Below the pieces are notes generated by a model that was not told the origin of the DNA, did no database searches, and saw only the letters and a list, made by a program, of their open reading frames with translations. 6,897 nucleotides of DNA from Aliarcobacter butzleri (GTDB lineage: Bacteria > Campylobacterota > Campylobacteria > Campylobacterales > Arcobacteraceae), in the NCBI GenBank assembly GCA_012522985.1, contig JAAYJJ010000169.1, positions 1 through 6,897 of the forward strand, in the 5' to 3' direction. The position numbers and the translations under genes were made by a program. This document shows, one piece after another, positions 1 through 6,150 of this stretch; position 1 is the stretch's first letter; each line of letters starts with the position of its first letter.

Positions 1-13
1 AAAATATGCTATG

Positions 14-18
14 AAGGG
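14..18 (+). promoter_or_regulatory. Ribosome binding site that decides the start of the S24 repressor gene
   Basis: AAGGG lies 7 nt before the ATG at 26, an ideal Shine-Dalgarno spacing. The alternative in-frame ATG at 11 has only AT-rich sequence without a purine-rich SD before it, and this AAGGG would fall inside its coding sequence. This favours the start at 26. Confidence 0.6.
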
Positions 19-25
19 TTTTTAT

Positions 26-685
26 ATGGTAATAGTTACAGAAATAATAGAAAGATTAAAAGATATAATAAGTAGAGATTACGGAAATAAAAAAGTTTTT
101 GATAAAGATGTGGCAAAAGAGCTTGATATTACTCAAGTCAATTTTGCAACTATGAAAAATAGAGGAAAGATTCCTTATGATAAAATACTTGATTTTTGTG
201 CTAAAAAAAAGATTTCAATTAATTGGTTACTTTATAATCAACACCCAGAGTCACTAGTAGAAAGTACTGATAGATATTGGATAAAATATTATCCAAATAT
301 CAAAGTAAGTGCAGGAGGAGGTAGTTTTGAAGCAAATGAGGAGTTTGAAAAACTTGATATGCCATTGTATTTTGTTGATTTTTTAGGAGGAATAAAAAAT
401 ATAAAAAATATTGAGGCTATTAAGGTAGTAGGGGACTCTATGGAGCCAACTTTACAAAATGAGAGTATTGTTTTTATAGATAAATCAAAAACATCTCTTA
501 CAAAAGGAGCCATTTATGCTTTTTTATATGAAGATAGTATGTTTGTAAAAAGAGTAGTCAAAAAAGGCAATGAGCTTATTTTTTCTTCAGATAATGATGT
601 CTATGATGATATGATATGTCGTGCTAATGATATAGTAATATATGGTAAAATACTCTCTAGCTTAAATAATCTATCTAATAGTTAA
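26..685 (+). CDS. CI-type transcriptional repressor with S24 (LexA-like) self-cleaving peptidase domain
   Basis: A 219-residue protein from the start at 26 (224 if the ATG at 11 is used). The frame is open to the window edge, so an upstream start cannot be fully excluded. Residues about 20-70 form a phage CI-type helix-turn-helix (FDKDVAKELDITQVNF, then NRGKIPYDKIL and ISINWLL). The C-terminal half is an S24 peptidase domain. It has a likely Ala-Gly cleavage site in VSAGGGS (A96-G97), the nucleophilic serine in GDSMEPTL (S138) and the general-base lysine in MFVKRVVK (K175). In LexA/CI proteins, RecA filaments on damaged DNA stimulate self-cleavage and so lift repression. All residues needed for that are present, so it is probably cleavable; its target genes are unknown. 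No integrase or phage gene lies within view, and it converges with a housekeeping operon, so it may be a resident regulator and not a prophage switch. The promoter lies outside the window. Confidence 0.88.
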   Translation: MVIVTEIIERLKDIISRDYGNKKVFDKDVAKELDITQVNFATMKNRGKIPYDKILDFCAKKKISINWLLYNQHPESLVESTDRYWIKYYPNIKVSAGGGSFEANEEFEKLDMPLYFVDFLGGIKNIKNIEAIKVVGDSMEPTLQNESIVFIDKSKTSLTKGAIYAFLYEDSMFVKRVVKKGNELIFSSDNDVYDDMICRANDIVIYGKILSSLNNLSNS

Positions 686-700
686 AGATATAATTAGATA
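672..700. terminator. Weak AT-only hairpin at the convergent gene junction
   Basis: TATCTAAT (672-679) pairs with ATTAGATA (693-700) around a 13-nt loop. It spans the stop codons of the two convergent genes, which are only 8 nt apart. The stem has only two G-C pairs and neither side is followed by a clear U-tract, so it is a poor terminator candidate. It is listed because no better stop signal is visible for either transcript here. Confidence 0.2.
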
Positions 701-1695
701 TCAAATAGTGTTGTACTTTGTAAAGTTTTATTTAAAATAGATATTATATCATTGTTATCACAACCTACGATATATAAAAGGTTGTAGTTTAGGGTTTTAA
801 TAAAAAACTCTAATTCTTCACCATCTTGGTAAAATATAGCATTTTTAAGTACGTTGGAGTACTCTTTGTGTATTAAAACTTGTACTTTTGCGTATTTGAA
901 GTTTTTTTGAATATGTGTTAGAGTATAGATTGCTTTTGAAATAGCAGGTGATGTTAATATAAACTTATCACTTTTACCAAATTCTATTTGTTTGAAGTTT
1001 TTATTGATAAAAATAGGGGATAGTAGATTCCATTTTTTTAATCCTTGTATTTCACTGATAGGATTATCTATTTTAAAATACTCAACTACACTTAAAAAGA
1101 TATTGATATAAAAAAACGGTATTTTTGCTCTATAATAGAGTATATCTTTATAACTAAAAGTTGTTTCAAAAATAGAGTGAATAGTAAGATTTGATATTTG
1201 ATATTTTTTATTGATAAATGTTTTATATTGAGGGTAGATTTTGGCTAAAAGCTCTTTGTTTGAAGATAATATTAGTTTAAATTCACTAGAACTTTGAAGC
1301 TTGTCTAATAGATAATTTAAATCATATTGTAAATAGATATAATAACTATCTAAAACCATTAGATTAAATATATCATATGTTATTTCATTGATATAAAAGA
1401 CATCTAACTCTTTGTTGGATAGAAGATATCTTATAATCTTAATTGTAGCTTCATTGATATCATTGACTTTTATCCAAGCTATCTCTTTATCACTTATTTG
1501 TATAAAATCATTTTTATAGATTATTCCAAAAGCACCTTTTTCAACAGCTTTATTTATATCTTCTTGATTATCTGATATAAAAAGATCTCCATTTTTAAGT
1601 TTTTTGAGATTAGTTTGTATATTATAAACAAAGGATATTGATGGAGGGTTTTTAAGCTCTCCATCAACTAACTCTACCAATGATGTTATATTCAT
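694..1695 (-). CDS. Mur-ligase-like protein lacking the ATP-binding P-loop; function unknown
   Basis: 333 residues, last gene of the operon; its ATG follows the metG stop after a single base (TAA-T-ATG), so translation is probably coupled. I see no strong SD. Residues 1-92 resemble the N-terminal domain of MurF/MurE: VDGELKN near residue 10, then LKKLKNGDLFI (30-40), AVEKGAFGIIY (50-60) and AWIKVNDINEA (73-83). In active Mur ligases the next strand ends in the ATP loop GxxGKT. Here the matching stretch reads VFYINEITYD (99-108), with no glycine or lysine. A later stretch (190-225, AKIPFFYINIF to KKWNLL) vaguely resembles the Mur segment linking the central and C-terminal domains. At 333 residues it is well short of the usual 450-490. 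Inference: an inactive Mur-ligase relative, perhaps a binding or scaffold protein in the cytoplasm. As I recall, C. jejuni has a hypothetical protein at the same place beside its metG. The family assignment is by eye only. Confidence 0.72.
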   Translation of the reverse strand: MNITSLVELVDGELKNPPSISFVYNIQTNLKKLKNGDLFISDNQEDINKAVEKGAFGIIYKNDFIQISDKEIAWIKVNDINEATIKIIRYLLSNKELDVFYINEITYDIFNLMVLDSYYIYLQYDLNYLLDKLQSSSEFKLILSSNKELLAKIYPQYKTFINKKYQISNLTIHSIFETTFSYKDILYYRAKIPFFYINIFLSVVEYFKIDNPISEIQGLKKWNLLSPIFINKNFKQIEFGKSDKFILTSPAISKAIYTLTHIQKNFKYAKVQVLIHKEYSNVLKNAIFYQDGEELEFFIKTLNYNLLYIVGCDNNDIISILNKTLQSTTLFDI

Positions 1696-1696
1696 A

Positions 1697-3652
1697 TTAT
1701 TTGATTGGTGTTCCTGATTTTTTTGGATTTCTAGGTGAGATTAATGTTAATCCATCTTCATCTTTTGCTGCTAAAATCATACCTTGACTTAAAAGCCCCA
1801 TAAGTTTTGCTGGTTTTAAGTTTGCAACTATACATACTTGTGTTCCAACTAACTCTTCAGGCGAATAGTATTCTTTTATACCTGCAACTATTTGTCTGTT
1901 TGTATCTTCGCCACAGTCTACTTGAAGTCTAAGAAGTTTAGAGCTTTTTGGAACTTCTTCTGCTTCAATAACTGTAGCAACCTTTAGAGATACTTTCATA
2001 AAATCTTCTATACCTATAAGACCATCTTCACTAATAGCAACTTCTTTTTTAATCTCTTTTGTTTGAGTTGATTTTTTCTCTTCTATAGTAGCTACTGGTG
2101 CTGAAGCTAGAAGTTGAGCCTCTATTTTTGGAAAAAGTGGATCTACTTTTTTTATAGTAGTTTTTTCTAATAATCCATTTTCTTTAATCAGTTCTTGATA
2201 ACTCTTTGTATTTATGCTAAATCCTAAACTATCAGCTATAGAGATGGTTTTTTGTGGCATAATAGGATGTAAAAGTATAGAGACTTTTGCCAAAATATTG
2301 GTTACAAGTGCTACTAGTGCATTTGCTTCATCTGTTTTACCCTCTTTGATTTTGTTCCAAGGCTCATAATCACCAATAGCCTTATTTGCTATAAATAAAA
2401 CCTTCCAAAGATCTTCTAAATATCTATTGATTTGCATATCATAAATATACTCTTCAATTCCATCTAAGAGTTCACTAAGCATTCCTAACTCTTTTTGATG
2501 ATATCTTTCTACATCCTTTGAATCTACTATAAAATCACTATATTTTCCACTCATACCTATTACTCTATTGAGTAAGTTTCCTAAATCATTACCTAAATCG
2601 CTGTTTATTCTATCTATTAAGGCTTTTTGTGAAAAATCACCATCTTGTCCAAAAGGAACTTCTCTTAGTAAAAAATATCTAAAAGAATCTAAGCCATAAG
2701 CATCAGCTACTTCTTTTGGATTTACTACATTACCTTTACTTTTGCTCATTTTTTGTCCATCTCTAGTCCACCAACCATGAGCTGCTATATGATCTGGTAG
2801 AGGCAACTCCAAACTCATTAAAAATGCAGGCCAATAAATAGCATGAAATCTTAATATATCTTTTCCTACAAGATGAACCTTTGCAGGCCAATAATCCATA
2901 TTTTCATTGTTTTGTCCATATCCTAAGGCTGTTAGATAGTTCATCAAAGCATCTAGCCATACATACATAACATGTTTTGGTTCATTTAGTTCACTAGGAA
3001 GTTTAATACCCCAATCAAAAGAGGTCCTACTAATAGAAAGATCTTTTAGTCCAGATTGAACAAAGTTAATAATCTCATTTCGTTTTGCCTTAGGCAAAAT
3101 AGACTCTGGATTGTTTTGATACCAATCCAATAATTTATCTTGATATTTACTAAGTTTAAAAAAATAACTCTCTTCTTTTACTATTTGTGTAGATCTACCA
3201 CAATCAGGACAACCCTCTCCATCTATAAGTTGGTTTTCGGGAAAAAATGTTTCACAACTTACACAATAGTGTCCTTCATAAATACCTTTGTAAATATCAT
3301 CATTGTTAAACATTTTCATAAAAGCATATTGAACACCTTGCTTATGCTCTTCATCTGTTGTTCTTATAAACTTATCGTAACTAATACCAAAATCATCCCA
3401 AAGTTTTCTAAATTCACCACTTATTATATCTGCATACTCTTTTGGTGATTTGTTTTTTGCTGTAGCACTTTGTTCTATCTTTTGACCATGTTCATCTGTA
3501 CCTGTTAAAAAAAATGTATCATACCCCACAAGCCTAGAATATCTTGCTAATACATCTCCAATAATAGTCGTATAAGCATGTCCAATATGGGCTACATCAT
3601 TTACATAATATATTGGGGTAGTTATAAAAATTTTTTTACATTTATTATTCAT
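1697..3652 (-). CDS. metG: Methionyl-tRNA synthetase
   Basis: 651 residues. It attaches methionine to tRNA-Met in the cytoplasm, using ATP, for both initiation and elongation. It is a class I synthetase: the HIGH motif is at 22-25 (VAHIGHAYTT) and KMSKS at 301-305. Between them is a zinc knuckle with C130, C133, C148 and C151 (two CxxC pairs). VWLDAL (231-236) and HGWW (292-295) are typical of the catalytic domain, and an anticodon-binding helical domain follows at about 345-500. After a Lys/Glu/Ser/Thr-rich linker (about 512-545), residues 550-651 form an EMAPII/Trbp111-type tRNA-binding domain (KVATVIEAEEVPKSSKLLRLQVD to the C-terminus), usual for dimeric bacterial MetG. Length and architecture are normal. 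The start is supported by AAGG 6 nt upstream. It is the fourth gene of the operon, 15 nt after the small Cys protein. C. jejuni, as I recall, has metG (metS) in the same neighbourhood. Confidence 0.97.
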   Translation of the reverse strand: MNNKCKKIFITTPIYYVNDVAHIGHAYTTIIGDVLARYSRLVGYDTFFLTGTDEHGQKIEQSATAKNKSPKEYADIISGEFRKLWDDFGISYDKFIRTTDEEHKQGVQYAFMKMFNNDDIYKGIYEGHYCVSCETFFPENQLIDGEGCPDCGRSTQIVKEESYFFKLSKYQDKLLDWYQNNPESILPKAKRNEIINFVQSGLKDLSISRTSFDWGIKLPSELNEPKHVMYVWLDALMNYLTALGYGQNNENMDYWPAKVHLVGKDILRFHAIYWPAFLMSLELPLPDHIAAHGWWTRDGQKMSKSKGNVVNPKEVADAYGLDSFRYFLLREVPFGQDGDFSQKALIDRINSDLGNDLGNLLNRVIGMSGKYSDFIVDSKDVERYHQKELGMLSELLDGIEEYIYDMQINRYLEDLWKVLFIANKAIGDYEPWNKIKEGKTDEANALVALVTNILAKVSILLHPIMPQKTISIADSLGFSINTKSYQELIKENGLLEKTTIKKVDPLFPKIEAQLLASAPVATIEEKKSTQTKEIKKEVAISEDGLIGIEDFMKVSLKVATVIEAEEVPKSSKLLRLQVDCGEDTNRQIVAGIKEYYSPEELVGTQVCIVANLKPAKLMGLLSQGMILAAKDEDGLTLISPRNPKKSGTPIK

Positions 3653-3658
3653 CTATTG

Positions 3659-3662
3659 CCTT
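3659..3662 (-). promoter_or_regulatory. Ribosome binding site of metG
   Basis: On the reverse strand, AAGG lies 6 nt before the metG ATG, within the 15-nt gap after the small Cys-protein gene. It is the clearest SD in the operon. The other internal genes start at or inside the preceding gene with weaker signals, so metG may be translated more independently than its neighbours. Confidence 0.6.
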
Positions 3663-3667
3663 TTAAT

Positions 3668-3880
3668 CTAAAATTCAAATCCACCCATAGAGCCTTTGCT
3701 CATACTCTCATAAGCAGACTTCACATACTCTTTTCGTAAACTACACTCTAAAATCTCTTTACAATCAAAGCAACTTGCTAGATTTTTGTTTTTTTGGCAC
3801 TCTTGGAGTTGGTTTAAAACTTTATCCAAAGATAGTTGCCACTTATCAAGTTCTATCTCTTTATCTTCCACTATGTGCAT
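3668..3880 (-). CDS. Small four-cysteine protein of unknown function
   Basis: 70 residues, acidic and lysine-rich, with no signal peptide or membrane segment, so probably cytoplasmic. The first half (about 5-32) is predicted to be helical and may form a coiled coil ([14 protein letters not shown]). Four cysteines lie at C28, C37, C40 and C46 (C-x8-C-x2-C-x5-C), which could bind zinc or an iron-sulfur cluster; they are the most distinctive feature. The tail ([14 protein letters not shown]) is Gly/Ser/Met-rich and ends in aromatic residues. The start overlaps the last 20 nt of fbp in another frame, with only AAGAG directly against the ATG, suggesting translation coupled to fbp. It sits between fbp and metG, and as I recall C. 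jejuni has a small hypothetical gene at the same position. That placement, the intact frame and the Cys cluster argue that it is real. I do not recognise a named family. Confidence 0.82.
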   Translation of the reverse strand: MHIVEDKEIELDKWQLSLDKVLNQLQECQKNKNLASCFDCKEILECSLRKEYVKSAYESMSKGSMGGFEF

Positions 3881-4703
3881 CTCTTACAAAACCCAACTCT
3901 TCATTTGAGCCAAAAAAACAAGGACTTGTATCATGTATATGTGTTGTGGTTATATTTAATACCCTTTGTTTGCCATCAATAGCCCCACCACCAGCAACTT
4001 CAAAGATCAAAGCAAAAGGAAACACTTCAAATAATTGTCTTAATTTTCCTTTTGGCTTATCACTAGCACCTGGGTAACTAAAAAGTCCACCACCTTTAAC
4101 TAAGATCTGATGCAAATCTGGAACCATACCACCAGAATATCTAAGTTTATATCCATCTTCAAACATTTTATCAACCATCTCTTTATGGTGTGGATACCAG
4201 CACTGTTGGGTTGAGCCTGTTGCTACATATTTGCCATTATTTTCTAATTTGAGTCTTTTTAAAAAAACAAAATCATCACCTTTTAGTCTGTATAGCTTAG
4301 CTGTTACTCCATCGCAAAATACCAAATCTATATTTGGACCATAAACTATATATGCTGAGGCAACTATATTTTTACCACTAAAAGAGTTTTCATATATACC
4401 ATATATAGTACCAACACTCAAATTTACATCAACCAAGCTAGATCCATCTAAAGGATCATAAGCTACTAGATATTTACCATCTTTGTTAATATCAAAAATT
4501 TCATCTTTTTCTTCACTAACTAACTGTTTAACTGATGATAGTTTACTAAAAATTCTCTCAACTATCTCATCACTTGCTACATCTAGTTTTAATTGAGTAT
4601 CACCTGTAGTGTTTTGTGTGCTACATTTAGAACTATCACCATACTCTATAATAACTTTTATCTCTTTTGCTGATTGTTTTATTGCTTCAAAAATCTCTAT
4701 CAT
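3861..4703 (-). CDS. fbp: Class I fructose-1,6-bisphosphatase (short form)
   Basis: 280 residues. It hydrolyses fructose 1,6-bisphosphate to fructose 6-phosphate and phosphate, the committed step of gluconeogenesis, in the cytoplasm with Mg2+. Family motifs run in order: [13 protein letters not shown] (34-46), metal-binding SEEKDEI (63-69), DPLDGSS (83-89), substrate-binding [13 protein letters not shown] (189-201), and the signature [12 protein letters not shown] (220-231). In the signature, F230 replaces the usual aliphatic residue after the proline. Enzymes such as E. coli Fbp are about 330 residues. Here roughly the first 25, including the AMP-site helix with the ATGELT-type sequence, are missing. 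The codon directly before the ATG is the mobB stop in the same frame, so no upstream start is possible. The Lys-Tyr pair that contributes to the AMP pocket in other enzymes is kept (K77-Y78). AAGAG lies 5 nt upstream as a modest SD. The gene is second in the operon, abutting mobB. Confidence 0.95.
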   Translation of the reverse strand: MIEIFEAIKQSAKEIKVIIEYGDSSKCSTQNTTGDTQLKLDVASDEIVERIFSKLSSVKQLVSEEKDEIFDINKDGKYLVAYDPLDGSSLVDVNLSVGTIYGIYENSFSGKNIVASAYIVYGPNIDLVFCDGVTAKLYRLKGDDFVFLKRLKLENNGKYVATGSTQQCWYPHHKEMVDKMFEDGYKLRYSGGMVPDLHQILVKGGGLFSYPGASDKPKGKLRQLFEVFPFALIFEVAGGGAIDGKQRVLNITTTHIHDTSPCFFGSNEELGFVRDAHSGR

Positions 4704-5195
4704 TTATACTCTTTTTGCATTGATCTCTATCCACTTTATAATAGATTCTGGATCATTTAGATCTAAAGATTTCATACTAAATGGGATATCTTTTTTATTT
4801 ATAGTATGATCACAAGCTATAGCATCAGTGACTTCATAATAATCCTCATCAAGTCTATCTCTAAAAATAGCTATTCTTGGTAAATCTAAAGTCTTCAATC
4901 CTTCAACCAATAAATAATCAAAATCCCCAAATAAAGCAATCATTTCATCAATAGATGATGTTGATTTTTTAAATAGTGTTGTTTTATTTGGAGAAACCAC
5001 AGCTACATCAGCACCAGTTTGAGAGAATTTAAAACTATCTTTTCCCTCTTTGTCAAAAGATGCTTTATCTTTTGGATCATGCTTGATAATAGCTACCTTA
5101 TAACCTCTATCTTGTAAGATATTTGAAATTTTGACTATTAGTGTAGTCTTGCCACTATTTGATGGCCCTGTAAATGCTATTGCTAATCTTTTCAT
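4704..5195 (-). CDS. mobB: Molybdopterin-guanine dinucleotide biosynthesis adapter protein MobB
   Basis: 163 residues, a GTP-binding P-loop protein. MobB helps MobA attach GMP to molybdopterin, giving the MGD cofactor of enzymes such as formate dehydrogenase and periplasmic nitrate reductase. The Walker A motif GPSNSGKTT is at 10-18 (K16, T17). The MobB-type IKHDP follows at 37-41, then GKDSFKFSQTGA (51-62), and LLVEGLK (95-101) holds the conserved Glu near the nucleotide. The length is normal for a stand-alone MobB, and mobA is not in the window. It is the first gene of the operon and ends with a TAA that directly touches the fbp ATG. The only good -10 box upstream lies so close that the mRNA may have almost no leader, and no SD is visible (see the promoter at 5203-5208). 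There is no alternative ATG before M85, so this start is secure. Confidence 0.93.
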   Translation of the reverse strand: MKRLAIAFTGPSNSGKTTLIVKISNILQDRGYKVAIIKHDPKDKASFDKEGKDSFKFSQTGADVAVVSPNKTTLFKKSTSSIDEMIALFGDFDYLLVEGLKTLDLPRIAIFRDRLDEDYYEVTDAIACDHTINKKDIPFSMKSLDLNDPESIIKWIEINAKRV

Positions 5196-5202
5196 AGGTA
5201 TG

Positions 5203-5208
5203 ATTTTA
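5203..5208 (-). promoter_or_regulatory. Predicted -10 box of the mobB-fbp-metG operon
   Basis: On the reverse strand GCTAAAAT matches the Campylobacterota sigma-70 -10 pattern gnTAnaAT, with the hexamer TAAAAT at 5208-5203. Transcription would start about 6-8 nt further, at roughly 5195-5198, on or just before the A of the mobB ATG. There is no clear -35 hexamer, as is usual in this group. The position implies a leaderless or nearly leaderless operon mRNA. Confidence 0.5.
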
Positions 5209-5220
5209 GCTAAGAGTTAC

Positions 5221-5251
5221 TTAAAAAATCTTTACAATAAAGATGATTTAA
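5221..5251. promoter_or_regulatory. 31-bp dyad symmetry, candidate operator between divergent promoters
   Basis: A perfect core ATCTTTA-CAA-TAAAGAT (5228-5244) is flanked, after a 2-nt mismatch on each side, by TTAAA (5221-5225) and its complement TTTAA (5247-5251). In all, 12 of 14 pairs match around a 3-nt centre. It covers the expected -35 area of the mobB promoter and lies just upstream of the porin-like gene's promoter. That is where a repressor or activator of divergent genes would bind. No protein can be assigned, and there is no U-tract to make it a terminator. Confidence 0.4.
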
Positions 5252-5262
5252 AAAATTATTTT

Positions 5263-5277
5263 ATTTTAAGTTAAAAT
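5263..5277. promoter_or_regulatory. 15-bp perfect palindrome over the -10 box of the outer-membrane protein gene
   Basis: ATTTTAA-G-TTAAAAT is a perfect 7+1+7 palindrome whose right arm contains the candidate -10 hexamer TAAAAT (5272-5277). A protein bound here would block RNA polymerase at the forward gene. It is almost pure A/T, so chance is a real alternative. A further arm pair (5256-5265 with 5285-5294, TTATTTTATT and its complement) encloses it. Confidence 0.25.
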
Positions 5278-5287
5278 CAGGTACAAT
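5272..5287 (+). promoter_or_regulatory. Predicted promoter (-10 boxes) of the outer-membrane protein gene
   Basis: Two overlapping matches to the gnTAnaAT -10 pattern occur: GTTAAAAT with hexamer 5272-5277, and GGTACAAT with hexamer 5282-5287. Start sites would be near 5284 or 5294, giving a leader of about 20-30 nt to the ATG at 5315. AT-rich T-runs lie upstream instead of a -35 box. Which box is used cannot be told from sequence. Confidence 0.45.
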
Positions 5288-5314
5288 AAAATAAATTAAA
5301 AAACGATTAAAATA

Positions 5315-6067
5315 ATGAAAATAGTAAAAGTTAGTATTGTCTCAGCAATTGCTGCTTCACTTCTAGCTAGTGTGGCAACTGCTGGTGAGTTTAGTGTTGG
5401 AGTTGATTATTCAAGAGTTGAGATGAAAGGTAATGTACAATATAAAGGTACAGATATCGATACTAAATCAACATTGGGAATGACAAAGAAAAAAAGTACA
5501 GTTATTCCAGAAATAAGATATACTACTGGAGAACATCTATTTAAACTAAATTATACAGGCACAAAATTTGAAGGAACAAATACTCTAACAAGTGCTATTA
5601 CATTTAATAATGTAGTATATGCTGCTGGTACAACTGTTAATTCTTATATTGATACTGATTGGTATATTCTTGGATATAGATATAATATGAACCCTTTAGA
5701 AAGACTTGATTTAGCGCTTGGAGCTGATTTACATATAGTAGATTTTGAAGCCCAAATAGCAGCACCAGTAGCAAATATAGTAGAAAAATATGATATTACA
5801 TTTCCGCTACCAACAGTAGCAGCAGATATTAAATATAATATCTATGATAATTTCAACCTAATCGCGTCAGCTTCTGGTATGACTTTAGGTAAATATGGTA
5901 ACTATAAAGAGTTTGCTGGAGGAGTTTCTATAGATTGTAAGCTAGTAGATAATATGATGATAAATGCTGGATATAAATCAAAATCATTTAACCTAAAAGA
6001 TAAATCAGATGAGAGATTTGATATCAAATGGGATGGGTGGTATGCAGGACTTGCATATAGATTTTAA
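5315..6067 (+). CDS. Secreted outer-membrane beta-barrel protein
   Basis: 250 residues. A signal peptide is clear: MKIVK, a hydrophobic run at 6-20, and a signal peptidase I site ATA-GEF after A23. The mature 227 residues show alternating hydrophobic/polar strands rich in Tyr, Gly and Asn with turns between them, for example WYILGYRYNMNPLERLDLALGADLHI (116-141) and MMINAGYKSKSF (214-225). The chain ends in WYAGLAYRF, the terminal-Phe strand recognised by the BAM machinery. This supports a small barrel, perhaps 8-10 strands, in the outer membrane; it is shorter than a trimeric general porin. It may belong to the outer-membrane family TIGR04219, but I could not check this. There is a single cysteine, C208. 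It is a single-gene unit with its own promoter and a strong terminator, and there is no convincing SD before the ATG. Its cargo or role is unknown. Confidence 0.85.
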   Translation: MKIVKVSIVSAIAASLLASVATAGEFSVGVDYSRVEMKGNVQYKGTDIDTKSTLGMTKKKSTVIPEIRYTTGEHLFKLNYTGTKFEGTNTLTSAITFNNVVYAAGTTVNSYIDTDWYILGYRYNMNPLERLDLALGADLHIVDFEAQIAAPVANIVEKYDITFPLPTVAADIKYNIYDNFNLIASASGMTLGKYGNYKEFAGGVSIDCKLVDNMMINAGYKSKSFNLKDKSDERFDIKWDGWYAGLAYRF

Positions 6068-6078
6068 AAACTATATAT

Positions 6079-6119
6079 ATTCAATATGGCAAATGCCATA
6101 TTGAATGGTTTTTATTTTT
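6079..6119 (+). terminator. Strong intrinsic terminator after the outer-membrane protein gene
   Basis: Perfect inverted arms of 13 nt, ATTCAATATGGCA (6079-6091) and its complement (6094-6106), leave a 2-nt AA centre; in RNA the closing A-U pair would probably open to a 4-nt loop. The stem is followed after GG by TTTTTATTTTT (6109-6119), a proper U-tract on the forward strand. It begins 11 nt after the stop codon and separates this gene from the oxidoreductase gene. The reverse strand has no comparable U-tract. Confidence 0.9.
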
Positions 6120-6150
6120 GTAAATTATCTTCAATTAACTTTTTTTTAGC

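Noticed and set aside
11..25. Start of the S24 repressor at the ATG at 11
   Set aside because: No SD precedes it, whereas the ATG at 26 has AAGGG at a 7-nt spacing; kept only as an alternative.
289..513. 74-codon reverse frame inside the S24 repressor gene
   Set aside because: It lies fully opposite a gene with clear domain motifs, and its translation has no recognisable domain; a shadow frame.
1..700. Prophage or mobile element at the left edge
   Set aside because: A CI-type repressor alone is not enough; no integrase, attachment repeat or phage gene is visible.
3140..3448. 102-codon forward frame opposite metG
   Set aside because: Cys/Tyr/Ile/Phe-rich translation typical of an antisense shadow over the metG zinc-knuckle region; no SD or promoter.
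3775..4077. 100-codon forward frame opposite the small Cys gene and fbp
   Set aside because: It covers the ends of two real genes on the other strand; no family motif, no start signal.
4609..4809. 66-codon forward frame opposite fbp and mobB
   Set aside because: Hydrophobic shadow translation spanning the mobB-fbp junction; no independent support.
6086..6099. Sigma-54-like GG/GC element within TATGGCAAATGCCA
   Set aside because: The spacing between GG and GC is far too short for a -24/-12 promoter, and the bases are explained by the terminator stem.
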